From Merdicola sp905200315 (GTDB lineage: Bacteria; Bacillota; Clostridia; TANB77; CAG-508): DNA of 32,439 nucleotides. The stretch spans positions 1 through 32,439 of the forward strand of contig CABPZP010000018.1 in the NCBI GenBank assembly GCA_902461935.1. The letters run 5' to 3'. The number at the start of each line of letters is the position of its first letter. The first letter of the stretch is position 1. The notes under the pieces are model-generated. The model saw only the letters and a list, made by a program, of their open reading frames with translations. It was not told where the DNA came from and searched no databases. Both the position numbers and the translations under genes were made by a program. Below, in pieces: positions 23,364 through 32,258 of this stretch.

Positions 23364-25247
23364 ATGAAAATAAATAATTTAAAAATTAATGGATTTGGAA
23401 AAATAGAAAATAAAGAAATTAATTTAGAAAATAAAATAAATATTATATATGGAAAAAATGAAAGTGGAAAATCAACTATATTTAATTTTATAGTTTCTAT
23501 GTTATATGGATGCAGTAAATTAAAAAAAGGAAAAAATATTTCTAACTTTGAAAAATACAAACCATGGAATACAGAAGAATTTTCTGGAAAAATAAAATAT
23601 GAATTAGATAATAATAAAAAATATGAAATAATTAGAAAATTCAAAAGTAAAAATCCAATTATTTATAATGAAAATTCAGAAGATATTTCTAAACAATTTA
23701 ATAACGATAAAACAAAAGGAATAAATTATTTTTATGAACAAACAGGAATAGATGAAGATTTATTTATTTCAACTACTGCAGTAGCACAAGAAGAAATAAA
23801 ATTAGAAAAAAATAATGAAAATTTAATAATTCAAAAAATAACTAATATAGCATCAACAGGAGAAGATAATACATCATATAAAAATGCAATAAATAAATTA
23901 AATAAAAAACAATTAAATGAAATAGGAACATCACGTAGCAATGATAGGCCAATAAATAAAATAGAAAAAGAATTAAATGAATTAAAAATAAAAAAGAATA
24001 ATTTAAATAATGTAATTATAAATAAGGAAAACTTTGAAATAGAAAATAATAAAATAAAAACAGAAATAAATAATTCAGAAAATAAAGTAGAAATTATAAA
24101 AAACATAAAAGAAATAATTGAAAAAAATAAAATAGAAAAAGAAAAAATAAATTTAATTTCAGAAAATATTTTAAATTATGAAAAAGAAATTGATAATTTA
24201 AAAAATGAAAAGGAAAAAATAAGTAAAAAAACAATTAAAGAAAAAAATAATAAAAATAATAAATTAATTATAGAAATAATATCTTTAATTTTATCAATAA
24301 TTATTTTAGCTACTGGTATTATTCTTAAAAATAATATTATAAAAATAACTACATTAATTCCAACTGCAGTATTTATAACTACTTTATGTATTAATATAAA
24401 AAATAAAAAAGAAATAAGAAAAATAAAAGAAAACAATAAAACAATAAAAAGAGAAGAAATTAATATTGAAAATAAAATAGAAATAATAGAAAAAAACATA
24501 AAAGATGAAAAATTAAAAAAAGAATTATTAGAAAATAAAATTAAGAATATTATTAATATAGAAAAAGAAAAAATAAAAAACAAATATAATTCAGAAAAAT
24601 ATATAGAAGAATTATTTTTAGATAATAATATAGAAAACACATATGAAAAAGAAATTAAAATATTAAATGAGAATAAATTACAATTACACAAACTAGAAAT
24701 AGAAAAAAATAATATGGAAGAAAAATTAAATAATTTAATTTTAATAGATGAAAAAATAAATTATTTAGAAGAACAATATAAAGAATTAATGCAAAAAAAT
24801 GAAAGCATAGAATATGCAAAAAATATATTGGAAAAAGCTTATATAGAAATGAAACAAAATATAACTCCAAAATTTATAAAAAATCTATCTGAAATAATAA
24901 AGGAAATATCAGATAATAAATATGAAGAAATAAAATTTAATAATGAAGATGGATTAATAGTAGAAAAAGAAAACGGGGAATATGTAGGTGTAGATAAACT
25001 AAGTGTTGGAACAATAGACCAATTATATTTAGCATTTCGTTTATCAATAATAAAGGAAATATCAGAAGAAAGAATACCAATAATATTAGACGAAGCATTC
25101 GCATATTACGATGAAAAAAGACTAGAAAATATATTAAAATATTTATCAGAAAAAATTGATAATCAAATAGTAATATTTACATGCACCAAAAGGGAAAAAG
25201 AAATTTTAGAACGATTAAAGATTAATTACAATTTTATAAATTTATGA
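23364..25247 (+). CDS. YhaN/SbcC-like ABC-type ATPase with central membrane segments
   Basis: A 627-aa SMC/Rad50-like ATPase partner of the upstream nuclease. Walker A is in YGKNESGKSTIFNF near residue 30. Long Lys/Glu/Asn-rich coiled coils follow, then two hydrophobic segments at about residues 310-350 (LIIEIISLILSIIILATGII; LIPTAVFITTLCIN), another coiled coil, the signature LSVGTIDQLYLAFRLSI and Walker B PIILDEAFAYYD. YhaN-type proteins can carry such membrane segments at the coiled-coil apex, which would tether the complex to the membrane. It is much shorter than classical SbcC (~1000 aa). Almost certainly translated together with the nuclease gene. Confidence 0.87.
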   Translation: MKINNLKINGFGKIENKEINLENKINIIYGKNESGKSTIFNFIVSMLYGCSKLKKGKNISNFEKYKPWNTEEFSGKIKYELDNNKKYEIIRKFKSKNPIIYNENSEDISKQFNNDKTKGINYFYEQTGIDEDLFISTTAVAQEEIKLEKNNENLIIQKITNIASTGEDNTSYKNAINKLNKKQLNEIGTSRSNDRPINKIEKELNELKIKKNNLNNVIINKENFEIENNKIKTEINNSENKVEIIKNIKEIIEKNKIEKEKINLISENILNYEKEIDNLKNEKEKISKKTIKEKNNKNNKLIIEIISLILSIIILATGIILKNNIIKITTLIPTAVFITTLCINIKNKKEIRKIKENNKTIKREEINIENKIEIIEKNIKDEKLKKELLENKIKNIINIEKEKIKNKYNSEKYIEELFLDNNIENTYEKEIKILNENKLQLHKLEIEKNNMEEKLNNLILIDEKINYLEEQYKELMQKNESIEYAKNILEKAYIEMKQNITPKFIKNLSEIIKEISDNKYEEIKFNNEDGLIVEKENGEYVGVDKLSVGTIDQLYLAFRLSIIKEISEERIPIILDEAFAYYDEKRLENILKYLSEKIDNQIVIFTCTKREKEILERLKINYNFINL

Positions 25248-25389
25248 ATGAGGTTAGATGTTTGATGTTGGAAATTAGATGTTTGGAGTGACAGAAATGT
25301 TACTCTATTTTTTAATTTTTATTTTATGATTTAAGTGCGACGCTTTTGTTTACAAAATATATATTGAATATTAAAACAAATTAATGTCA

Positions 25390-25424
25390 AACGTTGTAGG
25401 GGCGGACGCCTCTGTCCGCCCAAA
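25390..25424 (+). repeat. GTTGTAGGGGCGGAC-family palindrome
   Basis: GGGCGGAC (25400-25407), GCCTCT, GTCCGCCC (25414-25421): a perfect 8-bp stem, preceded by AACGTTGTAG. Confidence 0.85.
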
Positions 25425-25469
25425 TATAAAAAAAATATATATTAATATTCAAATAAATTAATGTCAAAC

Positions 25470-25500
25470 AATGTAGGGGTCGGCGTCCTCGACGACCCGC
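25470..25500 (+). repeat. GTAGGGGTCGGCGTCC-family palindrome
   Basis: ATGTAGGGGTCGGCGTCCTC-GACGACCCG with a GGGTCG/CGACCC stem. This is the inner part of the 60-bp element, here without the GGAAATT and GTGGC ends, 50 bp from the other repeat. Confidence 0.75.
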
Positions 25501-25601
25501 AAATAAAAAATATTATTAATTCTAAATAATAAACTAATAAAACATAATTATAATGAAATATATTCAAATCCTCTTATAAAAATTTATTAACTATTGTTTT
25601 T

Positions 25602-25608
25602 TTCGACA
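25602..25608 (-). promoter_or_regulatory. Spo0A-box match upstream of spoIIE
   Basis: On the reverse strand the sequence is TTGTCGAAAAA, matching the 0A box TGTCGAA exactly. It lies about 110 bases upstream of the candidate -35, farther than in Bacillus. Confidence 0.4.
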
Positions 25609-25717
25609 ATATGTAATAAAATACAAACTACAAATAATAATAAAATAAAACAAAAGATAAAATATATAATAAATATATCACAAAATGTAAATAACTTTTT
25701 TTAATAGCTTACTCAAA

Positions 25718-25750
25718 ATGACAAAAAAATTAAAAGGCTTGTACTAAAAT
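25718..25750 (+). promoter_or_regulatory. Candidate spoIIE promoter with 21-base spacer
   Basis: ATGACA (25718-25723) and TAAAAT (25745-25750) are 21 bases apart. The spoIIE promoter of Bacillus subtilis is known for the same unusual spacing with Spo0A activation. The boxes are imperfect. Confidence 0.35.
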
Positions 25751-25780
25751 AGCTATAAAAAAAGTACGAGGTGGTAAAGG

Positions 25781-28243
25781 ATGTTTCAAAATGTACTAAA
25801 TGATTACGAACAAGAAAATTATTATGAAATTGATGAAGAAAAAAGCCAAATAAAAAATATTATAAAAAAATTATTTGGCAAGCAAAATTTAATAATATAT
25901 ATAATTTCTTTCATGATATCAACTATAGGGTTTGGAAATGGAATAAATCCATTTGCTATAGCAATACTTGCTGCAGTATGCAGTAATGATATTCCAATAG
26001 GTGTTGTGTATATTTTATCTTTAATAGGAACAGGAATAGGTTTTGGAAAAGAAGGCTTACTTACATATTTTTTAACTAGCGTTATTTTTATGCTACTAAT
26101 TTCAATGTTTAAGGTAAAAGTGGATGAAATAACAGACAATAAAAAATTTACAAAACATATATGCTTTGCAGCAGCTATAACAAAGATTGCAAGTTTATTT
26201 TTTGGAAAAATATTAATATACGATATTTTAATGACAGCTATTTTTGTTATGAGCGTTGGTATTTTTTACAAAATATTTGAAGCTGCAATTAGAGTTATAA
26301 AAGACTTTGGAATAAAAAAAGCGTTTTCAATAGAAGAAATTTTATCTTGTAGTTTATTATTTGCGATAGCAGTTGCAGGATTTAAAGATATAACGATTTT
26401 TGCATATTCTTTAAAAAATATATTAAGCATTTTAATAGTATTAATTTTAGGGTGGCAAAATGGCGTATTAGTAGGAGGCACTTCTGGAATTACAATAGGT
26501 TTAGTATTAGGTCTTATTGGTGGGGGAGACGTTGTACAAATTGCAAGTTATGCAATTTCTGGAATGATAGCAGGTTTATTAAATAAATTAGGAAAAATAG
26601 GAGTAATTGTTGGATTTATTCTTGGAAATGCTATTTTAACATATGTAGCAAACGGAGATACAAATTCAATTATAAGATTTCAAGAAATTTTAATTGCAGC
26701 AATTGGACTACTTGCAGTACCTAAAAAGATAAAAATAAATGTAGAAGATTTATTTGAAAAAGATAAATATTTACCTGTAACAGAAGATAATAAATTACAA
26801 GAAAATGAAGATACAATATATAAATTAAATAATGTTACAGAAGTTATTAAAGAAGTAGCACAAGGATATAAAGAAGTAGCAGCAACAGTTGTTGAGAAAG
26901 AAAATATAAATAATATATGTTATGAACAATTTGAAAATGAATTGTATAAAAATATGGAAGATTTTGAAGATAATATTTTATATGATTATTTAAATGATGA
27001 AAACATTATAAAAAGAATATATGAAGAAATTGATAAAAAAGAATATATAAATAAAACAGATTTAATAAATATATTAGAAGAATTTAATAATTATATAATT
27101 ACTCCAGAAGATGAAACAACAAAAAGTAAAGTAAATGAAGACATAGAAAAAATTCTAAGAGCGATAAGTTTAGCATATAGAGTAAGCAAAATTAATTCAG
27201 TATATGATAAAAAAATTAGACAATCTAAAGAAAATATGGGGAATCAACTAGAAGGAATTTCAAAAGCAATAAGTTCAATTGTTGATAATTTATCTCAAGA
27301 TATAAAAGATGAGGAACATAAAAATCAAGAAGAGAAAATAGTAGAATTATTAAATAAGAAAGATATTGATGTTAATAATATAAAAATTAATAAACGCAAA
27401 GATGGTAAAACAGAAATAGATTTATATACAGAAGTATGTGAATCAAATAAAATTGAAGAATGTAAGTGTGAAAGAATAGAAAAAATATTAAACAAACAAT
27501 TAGATGAAAAAATAAGTTTATGTAATGAAGCTTGCAATAAAATAAATGGAGAAAAAATATGCAAATTAAAATATGTAAGTGCAGATAAATATTCTATTCA
27601 AATTGGAATTGCCAAAACCACAAAACATGATAGCATTATAAGTGGAGATTCAAATCTTAATGTAAAGTTAGAAGATGGAAAAAGACTAATTGCAATTAGT
27701 GACGGAATGGGGTCTGGCCCTAAAGCAAGACAAAGTAGCAACATAGCGATAAGATTATTAAAAAGATTATTACTTTCAGGATTTGACAAAGAAACATCTG
27801 TAGACTTAATAAATTCAAGTATATGTTTAAATTCAAAAGATGAAACATATGCAACATTAGATATAGCTATTGTAGACTTATTTAAAGGAAATATAGAATT
27901 TATAAAAAATGGAGCATGTCCAACATATGTAAAAAATAAGAAAAATGTAGACATTGTAAAAACAATATCACTACCAACAGGAATATTAGAAAATATTGAA
28001 TTAGATGTATTTGATAGAGATATAGAGGATGGAGACATTTTAGTAATGTGTAGTGATGGAATAATAGAATCAAACACAGAATATGAAAATAAAGAATTGT
28101 GGTTAAAATATCTATTAGAAAACATAGAAACAGAAAATGCACAAAAAATAGCAGACTTAGTATTACAAGAAGCAATAGACAATTGTGTAGGACAAGCAAA
28201 AGACGACATGACAGTAATGGTAATGAAAATAAATAAAAAATAA
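25781..28243 (+). CDS. spoIIE: Stage II sporulation protein E (SpoIIE phosphatase)
   Basis: An 820-aa protein with the SpoIIE architecture: about ten membrane helices over residues 35-320, a central regulatory region (residues ~330-590, charged, helical), and a C-terminal PPM-type serine phosphatase domain with ISDGMGSGPKARQSSN, the Asp motif in ATLDIAIVDL, MCSDGIIESN and the final DDMTVMVMKI. SpoIIE dephosphorylates SpoIIAA to release SigF in the forespore and takes part in polar division. RBS GAGGTGGT precedes ATG. It supports spore formation together with ypeB and the SASP gene. Confidence 0.95.
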   Translation: MFQNVLNDYEQENYYEIDEEKSQIKNIIKKLFGKQNLIIYIISFMISTIGFGNGINPFAIAILAAVCSNDIPIGVVYILSLIGTGIGFGKEGLLTYFLTSVIFMLLISMFKVKVDEITDNKKFTKHICFAAAITKIASLFFGKILIYDILMTAIFVMSVGIFYKIFEAAIRVIKDFGIKKAFSIEEILSCSLLFAIAVAGFKDITIFAYSLKNILSILIVLILGWQNGVLVGGTSGITIGLVLGLIGGGDVVQIASYAISGMIAGLLNKLGKIGVIVGFILGNAILTYVANGDTNSIIRFQEILIAAIGLLAVPKKIKINVEDLFEKDKYLPVTEDNKLQENEDTIYKLNNVTEVIKEVAQGYKEVAATVVEKENINNICYEQFENELYKNMEDFEDNILYDYLNDENIIKRIYEEIDKKEYINKTDLINILEEFNNYIITPEDETTKSKVNEDIEKILRAISLAYRVSKINSVYDKKIRQSKENMGNQLEGISKAISSIVDNLSQDIKDEEHKNQEEKIVELLNKKDIDVNNIKINKRKDGKTEIDLYTEVCESNKIEECKCERIEKILNKQLDEKISLCNEACNKINGEKICKLKYVSADKYSIQIGIAKTTKHDSIISGDSNLNVKLEDGKRLIAISDGMGSGPKARQSSNIAIRLLKRLLLSGFDKETSVDLINSSICLNSKDETYATLDIAIVDLFKGNIEFIKNGACPTYVKNKKNVDIVKTISLPTGILENIELDVFDRDIEDGDILVMCSDGIIESNTEYENKELWLKYLLENIETENAQKIADLVLQEAIDNCVGQAKDDMTVMVMKINKK

Positions 28244-28263
28244 AATTTATAAAATTAAAAATA

Positions 28264-28291
28264 AGTAGGGGCGACCATTGGTCGCCTTTTT
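28264..28291 (+). terminator. Repeat-derived terminator after spoIIE
   Basis: GTAGGG is followed by GGCGACC-ATT-GGTCGCC (28270-28286) and TTTTT. It combines the GTAGGGGCG head of the repeat families with a terminator and lies 21 bases after the spoIIE stop. Confidence 0.8.
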
Positions 28292-28356
28292 ACATTTCTA
28301 CAACATAAATAAATTTATATAAAAAATATTAAAAAGCTTGAAATTTATGTTTAAGT

Positions 28357-28541
28357 ATTATATAAAATAAACATATTGTAAACAAAAAATTACAATATGT
28401 TTATTTTTTTCAAAACATTTATTTCAAAGTGATTTTTATTCTTAAAAAATCCAAATGAAAAACAAATCTAAAAGAAGGGAGGGAAAACAAAAATTTATCG
28501 GCAAAAGATTATAACAAAATCTTGAATAAGAAAATACAAAT
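28357..28541 (+). repeat. Rpn leader repeat, copy 2
   Basis: Near-identical to 15545-15730, including the AATAAACATATTG-type hairpin with T tract and the segment ending AAAATACAAAT. Here it runs straight into the last codons of an Rpn gene. Confidence 0.8.
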
Positions 28542-28596
28542 AGAGACAATTATAAATGTAACAGGATTGACAAAAGAAGAAATAGAACAATTATAA
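28531..28596 (+). pseudogene. Rpn nuclease remnant (C-terminal 18 codons only)
   Basis: After the leader repeat the sequence reads IETIINVTGLTKEEIEQL-stop, aligned to the C-terminus IETIEKITGLTKEEIKKL of the Rpn protein at 15757-16572. About 250 codons and the start are missing. The deletion joint falls at AAAATACAAAT, which resembles AAAATACCAAT near the 3' end of the intact gene, so microhomology-mediated deletion is likely. Confidence 0.75.
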
Positions 28597-28613
28597 TTAA
28601 AATAAAAAAAGTA

Positions 28614-28642
28614 TTGCAATTAAAAAAATATTAATGTAGAAT
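28614..28642 (+). promoter_or_regulatory. SigA-type promoter of the DGR target gene
   Basis: TTGCAA (28614-28619), 17 bases, TAGAAT (28637-28642). Boxes and spacing are conserved in the second cassette (32271-32299), which supports function. Confidence 0.65.
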
Positions 28643-28689
28643 AGAAATATAAAATTTAATTATTATTTTGTCTTTAAATAAAATTAAAT

Positions 28690-28714
28690 GTGTAGTGGCA
28701 CGGTGCTTCCGTGC
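28690..28714 (+). repeat. Palindrome in the 5' UTR of the DGR target
   Basis: GTGGCACGG-TGCTT-CCGTGCCAC, a perfect 9-bp stem close to the RBS. The second cassette has a decayed version (GGCATGGTGCTCTGTGCT), so the stem is not strictly required. Confidence 0.7.
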
Positions 28715-28744
28715 CACTAAAACAAAAGAAGGAGATGTAGTTAA

Positions 28745-29050
<306 letters not shown>

Positions 29051-30627
29051 TTTGGGTATTACCTTAATTGCCCTAATAATAACCATAATCGTATTATTAA
29101 TTTTAGCCGGTGTAACCCTAAACATGGTAATAGGAGAAAATGGAATATTTGGAAAAGCAAATAATGCAAAAAATAAGACAGAAATAGCCCAATACGAAGA
29201 AGAATTAAGAATGTGTGTGTTAGAGATACAAACAGATGAAGCAACAAAAGGAACAACATTTGGAATAGATACAATAAGAAATAATTTAGTACAAAAAGTA
29301 AATGAATTGCAAAACACAGATGATATAGAAATAACCTCGGTAGAAGAAAGTGAAACAATAGAAGGAATTTATAAAGGATACGAATTTACAATAGACGAAA
29401 AATATGTAGCACACATAGGAGATAAAGCAACAGGAATACGAATACTAACAAGTTTAAATCCAACAGGATGGACCCAAGGACCAGTAACGGCAACAATAAC
29501 AATAAAGAGCAACAATGGAATAAGTAAAGTAGAACCAGATGAAGGAAGCAAAAACGGAAATGAATATATAATAACAAAAGAAAATATAGAAGAAAATACA
29601 ACATACAAATACGATATAACAGATAGCCAAGGAACCAAAGCAAGTAAAACAGTAGAAATAACCACAATAGACAAAAACGCACCAGCAAACTTTACAATAA
29701 CAGCAGAAAATAAAGAAGAAGGACTAAAAATAACAGGAGAAGCAACAGATGCAGAAAGCGGAATAGATAAATACGAATATTATGCAAAAAAATCAACAGA
29801 TAGTAATTATACAAAATATGATAGTAATATAATAACAAGTTTATCAAATGGAACATACGACATAAAAGTAATAGCATATGACAAAGCTGGAAATCAAAAG
29901 GCGGTAGAGTTAAAAAGTTTTGAAGTAAAAAAAGAGATAAAAAGAACAAATATATCAGCAACAGATATAAAAAATAATCCAGAAGGATACTATGGACAAG
30001 AAGTAAATTATACGTCAAGCAATGGACAAAATGATTGGAAAATATTTCATTCAGACGGAACAAATATATACTTGATAACAGGAAACTATGTAAAAGTAAG
30101 AAATTCAAATGGAAATATAGATACAAATAAGTTAAATGCTGGTACAAAAATGCAAATAGTAAGTGGAGGAGATTATAGAGTAAATTGGGATCGTTCAAAT
30201 TTACCAACATTTAGTACAGACGTATCAAGTGATATAATTTCAAAATTCAAAATAAATACAAGTGTATTTAATATAAATGATAAGAAAAACAATGCAAGTT
30301 TTCCAAATGCACAATGTGTATCAACATTGCTAAATTCAAGCTTATGGACTGAATATATAGATAGTAGCAAAGGAAGTAATCAAACAGCAATAGGAGGACC
30401 AACAGTACAGCTATGGATGGATAGTTGGAATGCAAGATATCAAAATAGTAGTGACCAATTATATTGCAATAATTCAAATACAAATGGTTATTTTGTAGGT
30501 TCTACATCAAAACCTCAAAACAGTTATAGCACAAGTTCAAACTCAAAAAAAGGAAATGGAGGAGAGTTATATTTTGCAAATAATCATAGTGCATTAACAG
30601 ATGGTAGTAGCACAGTAGATTATTACT

Positions 30628-30746
30628 TGCTCGCTTCCCCTTCTGCTTACGACAGCCGCGCTGTGATTAATGTGCGCTATGAAGGCCGTGTGAACTGTCA
30701 CTACTGTGACTACTACTGGGGTGGGATGCGCCCTGTAGTTTGTCTA
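30628..30746 (+). other. DGR variable region (VR) with IMH-like end
   Basis: The base composition jumps from AT-rich to GC-rich at about 30628. Codons here (TAC GAC AGC CGC ... CGC TAT ... CGT ... TGT CAC TAC TGT GAC TAC TAC) end in C or T and use CGC/CGT for Arg, while the rest of the gene uses AGA and TAT. This is the footprint expected when AAC/AAT codons of a template repeat are mutated at A. The 3' end TGGGGTGGGATGCGCCCTG is A-poor, as in initiation-of-mutagenic-homing sites. No template repeat was found in the window. Confidence 0.85.
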
Positions 30747-30810
30747 CAATCTAATATCTCATTAAAATAGTAAAAATTAAAAATAAAGAACTAAAATAAA
30801 CAAAAAGAAT

Positions 30811-30841
30811 GAGCCAGGCGGGGTCGGTGATCCGCCGGCTC
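30811..30841 (+). promoter_or_regulatory. GC-rich hairpin downstream of the VR
   Basis: GAGCC-(A)-GGCGG, a 10-base loop, CCGCC-GGCTC: ten base pairs with one bulge, 65 bases past the VR end. Bordetella phage DGR has a GC-rich hairpin/cruciform just after its IMH that helps retrohoming, and this is the same kind of structure in the same place. Confidence 0.7.
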
Positions 30842-30981
30842 AGAAACTTAAACAATGGAAACAAACCATATCCTTTAGTCTAAACTGAAAATGGTTTAAA
30901 TTATAAAATAAAAATAGATAATAAAGTTTGTTAGTAGATAAATTTTTATGCGAAAAGGAATTTTATTTAGTACTGTTTTTG

Positions 30982-31007
30982 ATAGCACTTTAATTAGTGC
31001 TATTTTT
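30982..31007 (+). terminator. Intrinsic terminator downstream of the DGR target
   Basis: ATAGCACT / AGTGCTAT with a 6-base loop and TTTTT, followed at once by a repeat element. Confidence 0.8.
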
Positions 31008-31076
31008 ATATTATAGGAAATTTCTGTTTTTAATGTAGGGGGCGGCGTCCTTAGGACGAACCGCGTGGCTTTTTTA
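31003..31076 (+). mobile_element. Terminator-associated palindromic element, copy 4 (truncated)
   Basis: TTTTTATATTATA leads into GGAAATTTCTG and TGTAGGGGGCGGCGTCC, but the right end keeps only GCGTGGC and TTTTTT, so the GTGGC-GAA-GCCAC hairpin has lost its right arm. Confidence 0.65.
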
Positions 31077-31225
31077 CATAATTTATCAAAAACGTATTGT
31101 AAAAATAACATAAAGTAAGATATATTATAACAAAAATAACAAAACCTTACGGAAGATGTTAAATAATTAGCCTAAGAAGATCTAGCAAAGAAAAATTAAA
31201 TATAAAGGGTTATAGTAATAGATAA

Positions 31226-32188
31226 TTATTTAGCATTAATAGTAAAAGATTTATTACATAAACCTTTATAACAGATAATGCTTGAAGAGATGCTTTGTAA
31301 GGTAACTTTGTTGTTATTATATAAATAAGTTTTACATTTTAATTTTCTTTTTACATTTCTATAACGTGAATAATTTCCAACATTATTTTTGCCTAAAAAA
31401 ATAAAATTATTGGTATTTTTATAAATTCTAGTTTTATTATTTAAAGATAATTTTTCATCTTTTAAAAATTCCTTTACTTTTTCTAAGCAAAATTTTAAAT
31501 ATTTTTTTGAAGGGTGAAAAAGTAAAAAATCATCTTGGTATCGTACATAATATTTTATTTTTAAAGTTTCTTTTATAAAATGATCTAAATCATTTAAGTA
31601 AAAAATAGCTAAAATTTGGCTGGTCATAGAGCCAATAAAAAGACCATTTGAATTACTATCTATAATATCAAAAACAATTTTTAGAGCGTCTTTATCCTTA
31701 ATTCTTCTCAATAATTTTTTCTTTAAATTATCATGATTAATACTATGGAAAAATTTACTAATATCACACTTTAAAACATAATAATGATTATAATTAATTT
31801 TACATTTTCTATGAAATTCTAAAGCTAAACTAATTCCTTTACTAGTTCCAAGACCTTTTCTACTTGCAACATTTACATCTAAAAGACAAGGTAATAAAGC
31901 AGGATATAAAATATATCTTGAAACTAAATGGTTAATTATTTTATCTTGAACGTTTTGACTTGATATAATTCTTTCTTTTGGTTCATAAATTGTAAACGTA
32001 TTATAAGGTCCAACAACATAACTCTTATTAGTCAAAATTTTGTAAATTCTTGAAATATAAATAGTTTTATATTCTTTTAAATTTTCAACTTTTCTCTTAT
32101 TTTTAGTATTTCTGCAAACTTCATTAAAAGCATTTTCAATATTATTAAATTCGCAAATATTTTCGTATAAATTACTCATTCTTTTCAT
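31226..32188 (-). CDS. DGR-type reverse transcriptase
   Basis: A 320-aa RT of normal DGR size. Motifs in order are MKRMSNLYENICEFNNIENA at the start, KCDISKFFHSI (residues ~141-147, first Asp), GLFIGSMTSQILAIFYLNDL (185-191; the GxxxSQ form separates DGR RTs from the QGxxxSP of group II introns), YVRYQDDFLLF (YQDD at 217-220) and NFIFLGKNN. There is no maturase or endonuclease domain. The ATG at 32188 is chosen behind AGGGTGAT; a GTG four codons upstream overlaps that RBS. It is on the strand opposite to the target. In DGRs this RT copies a template-repeat RNA with errors at adenines. Confidence 0.9.
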   Translation of the reverse strand: MKRMSNLYENICEFNNIENAFNEVCRNTKNKRKVENLKEYKTIYISRIYKILTNKSYVVGPYNTFTIYEPKERIISSQNVQDKIINHLVSRYILYPALLPCLLDVNVASRKGLGTSKGISLALEFHRKCKINYNHYYVLKCDISKFFHSINHDNLKKKLLRRIKDKDALKIVFDIIDSNSNGLFIGSMTSQILAIFYLNDLDHFIKETLKIKYYVRYQDDFLLFHPSKKYLKFCLEKVKEFLKDEKLSLNNKTRIYKNTNNFIFLGKNNVGNYSRYRNVKRKLKCKTYLYNNNKVTLQSISSSIICYKGLCNKSFTINAK

Positions 32189-32258
32189 TTGTAAAATCAC
32201 CCTAAAAATTTATATCAGAAAATGAATGAAAAAAATGTCGAAAAATGTAAAATAAAAA

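Larger units (their letters stand above)
25248..25780. other. Long intergenic region before spoIIE
   Basis: 533 bp of very AT-rich DNA without a plausible gene. It contains a short direct repeat (TTAGATGTTTG twice, 25250-25295), two palindromic repeats of different families (25390-25424 and 25470-25500), each preceded by AATGTCAAAC, a Spo0A-box match (25602-25608) and a candidate spoIIE promoter (25718-25750). Confidence 0.6.
30771..31225. other. Intergenic region between DGR target and RT
   Basis: It holds the GC-rich hairpin, an AAACCAT/ATGGTTT inverted repeat (30870-30900), a terminator (30982-31007), a truncated 60-bp element and about 150 bp of featureless AT-rich DNA. No template repeat copy and no accessory gene (Avd or HRDC-type) was seen. 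Confidence 0.6.

Noticed and set aside
29692..30210. Leucine-rich reverse-strand frame under the DGR target
   Set aside because: It is an antisense artefact of the AT-rich coding strand, with Leu/Tyr/Phe bias, no RBS and no homology; likewise other long antisense frames under recR, pflB, the YhaN-like gene and spoIIE.
30771..31225. Template repeat between target and RT
   Set aside because: No stretch resembles the VR on either strand; this region is AT-rich apart from the hairpin and a 60-bp element remnant.
31226..32188. RT as part of a group II intron or retron
   Set aside because: The GxxxSQ motif, the lack of maturase/endonuclease domains and the nearby variable region favour a DGR; no intron domain V/VI or msr-msd structure was seen.
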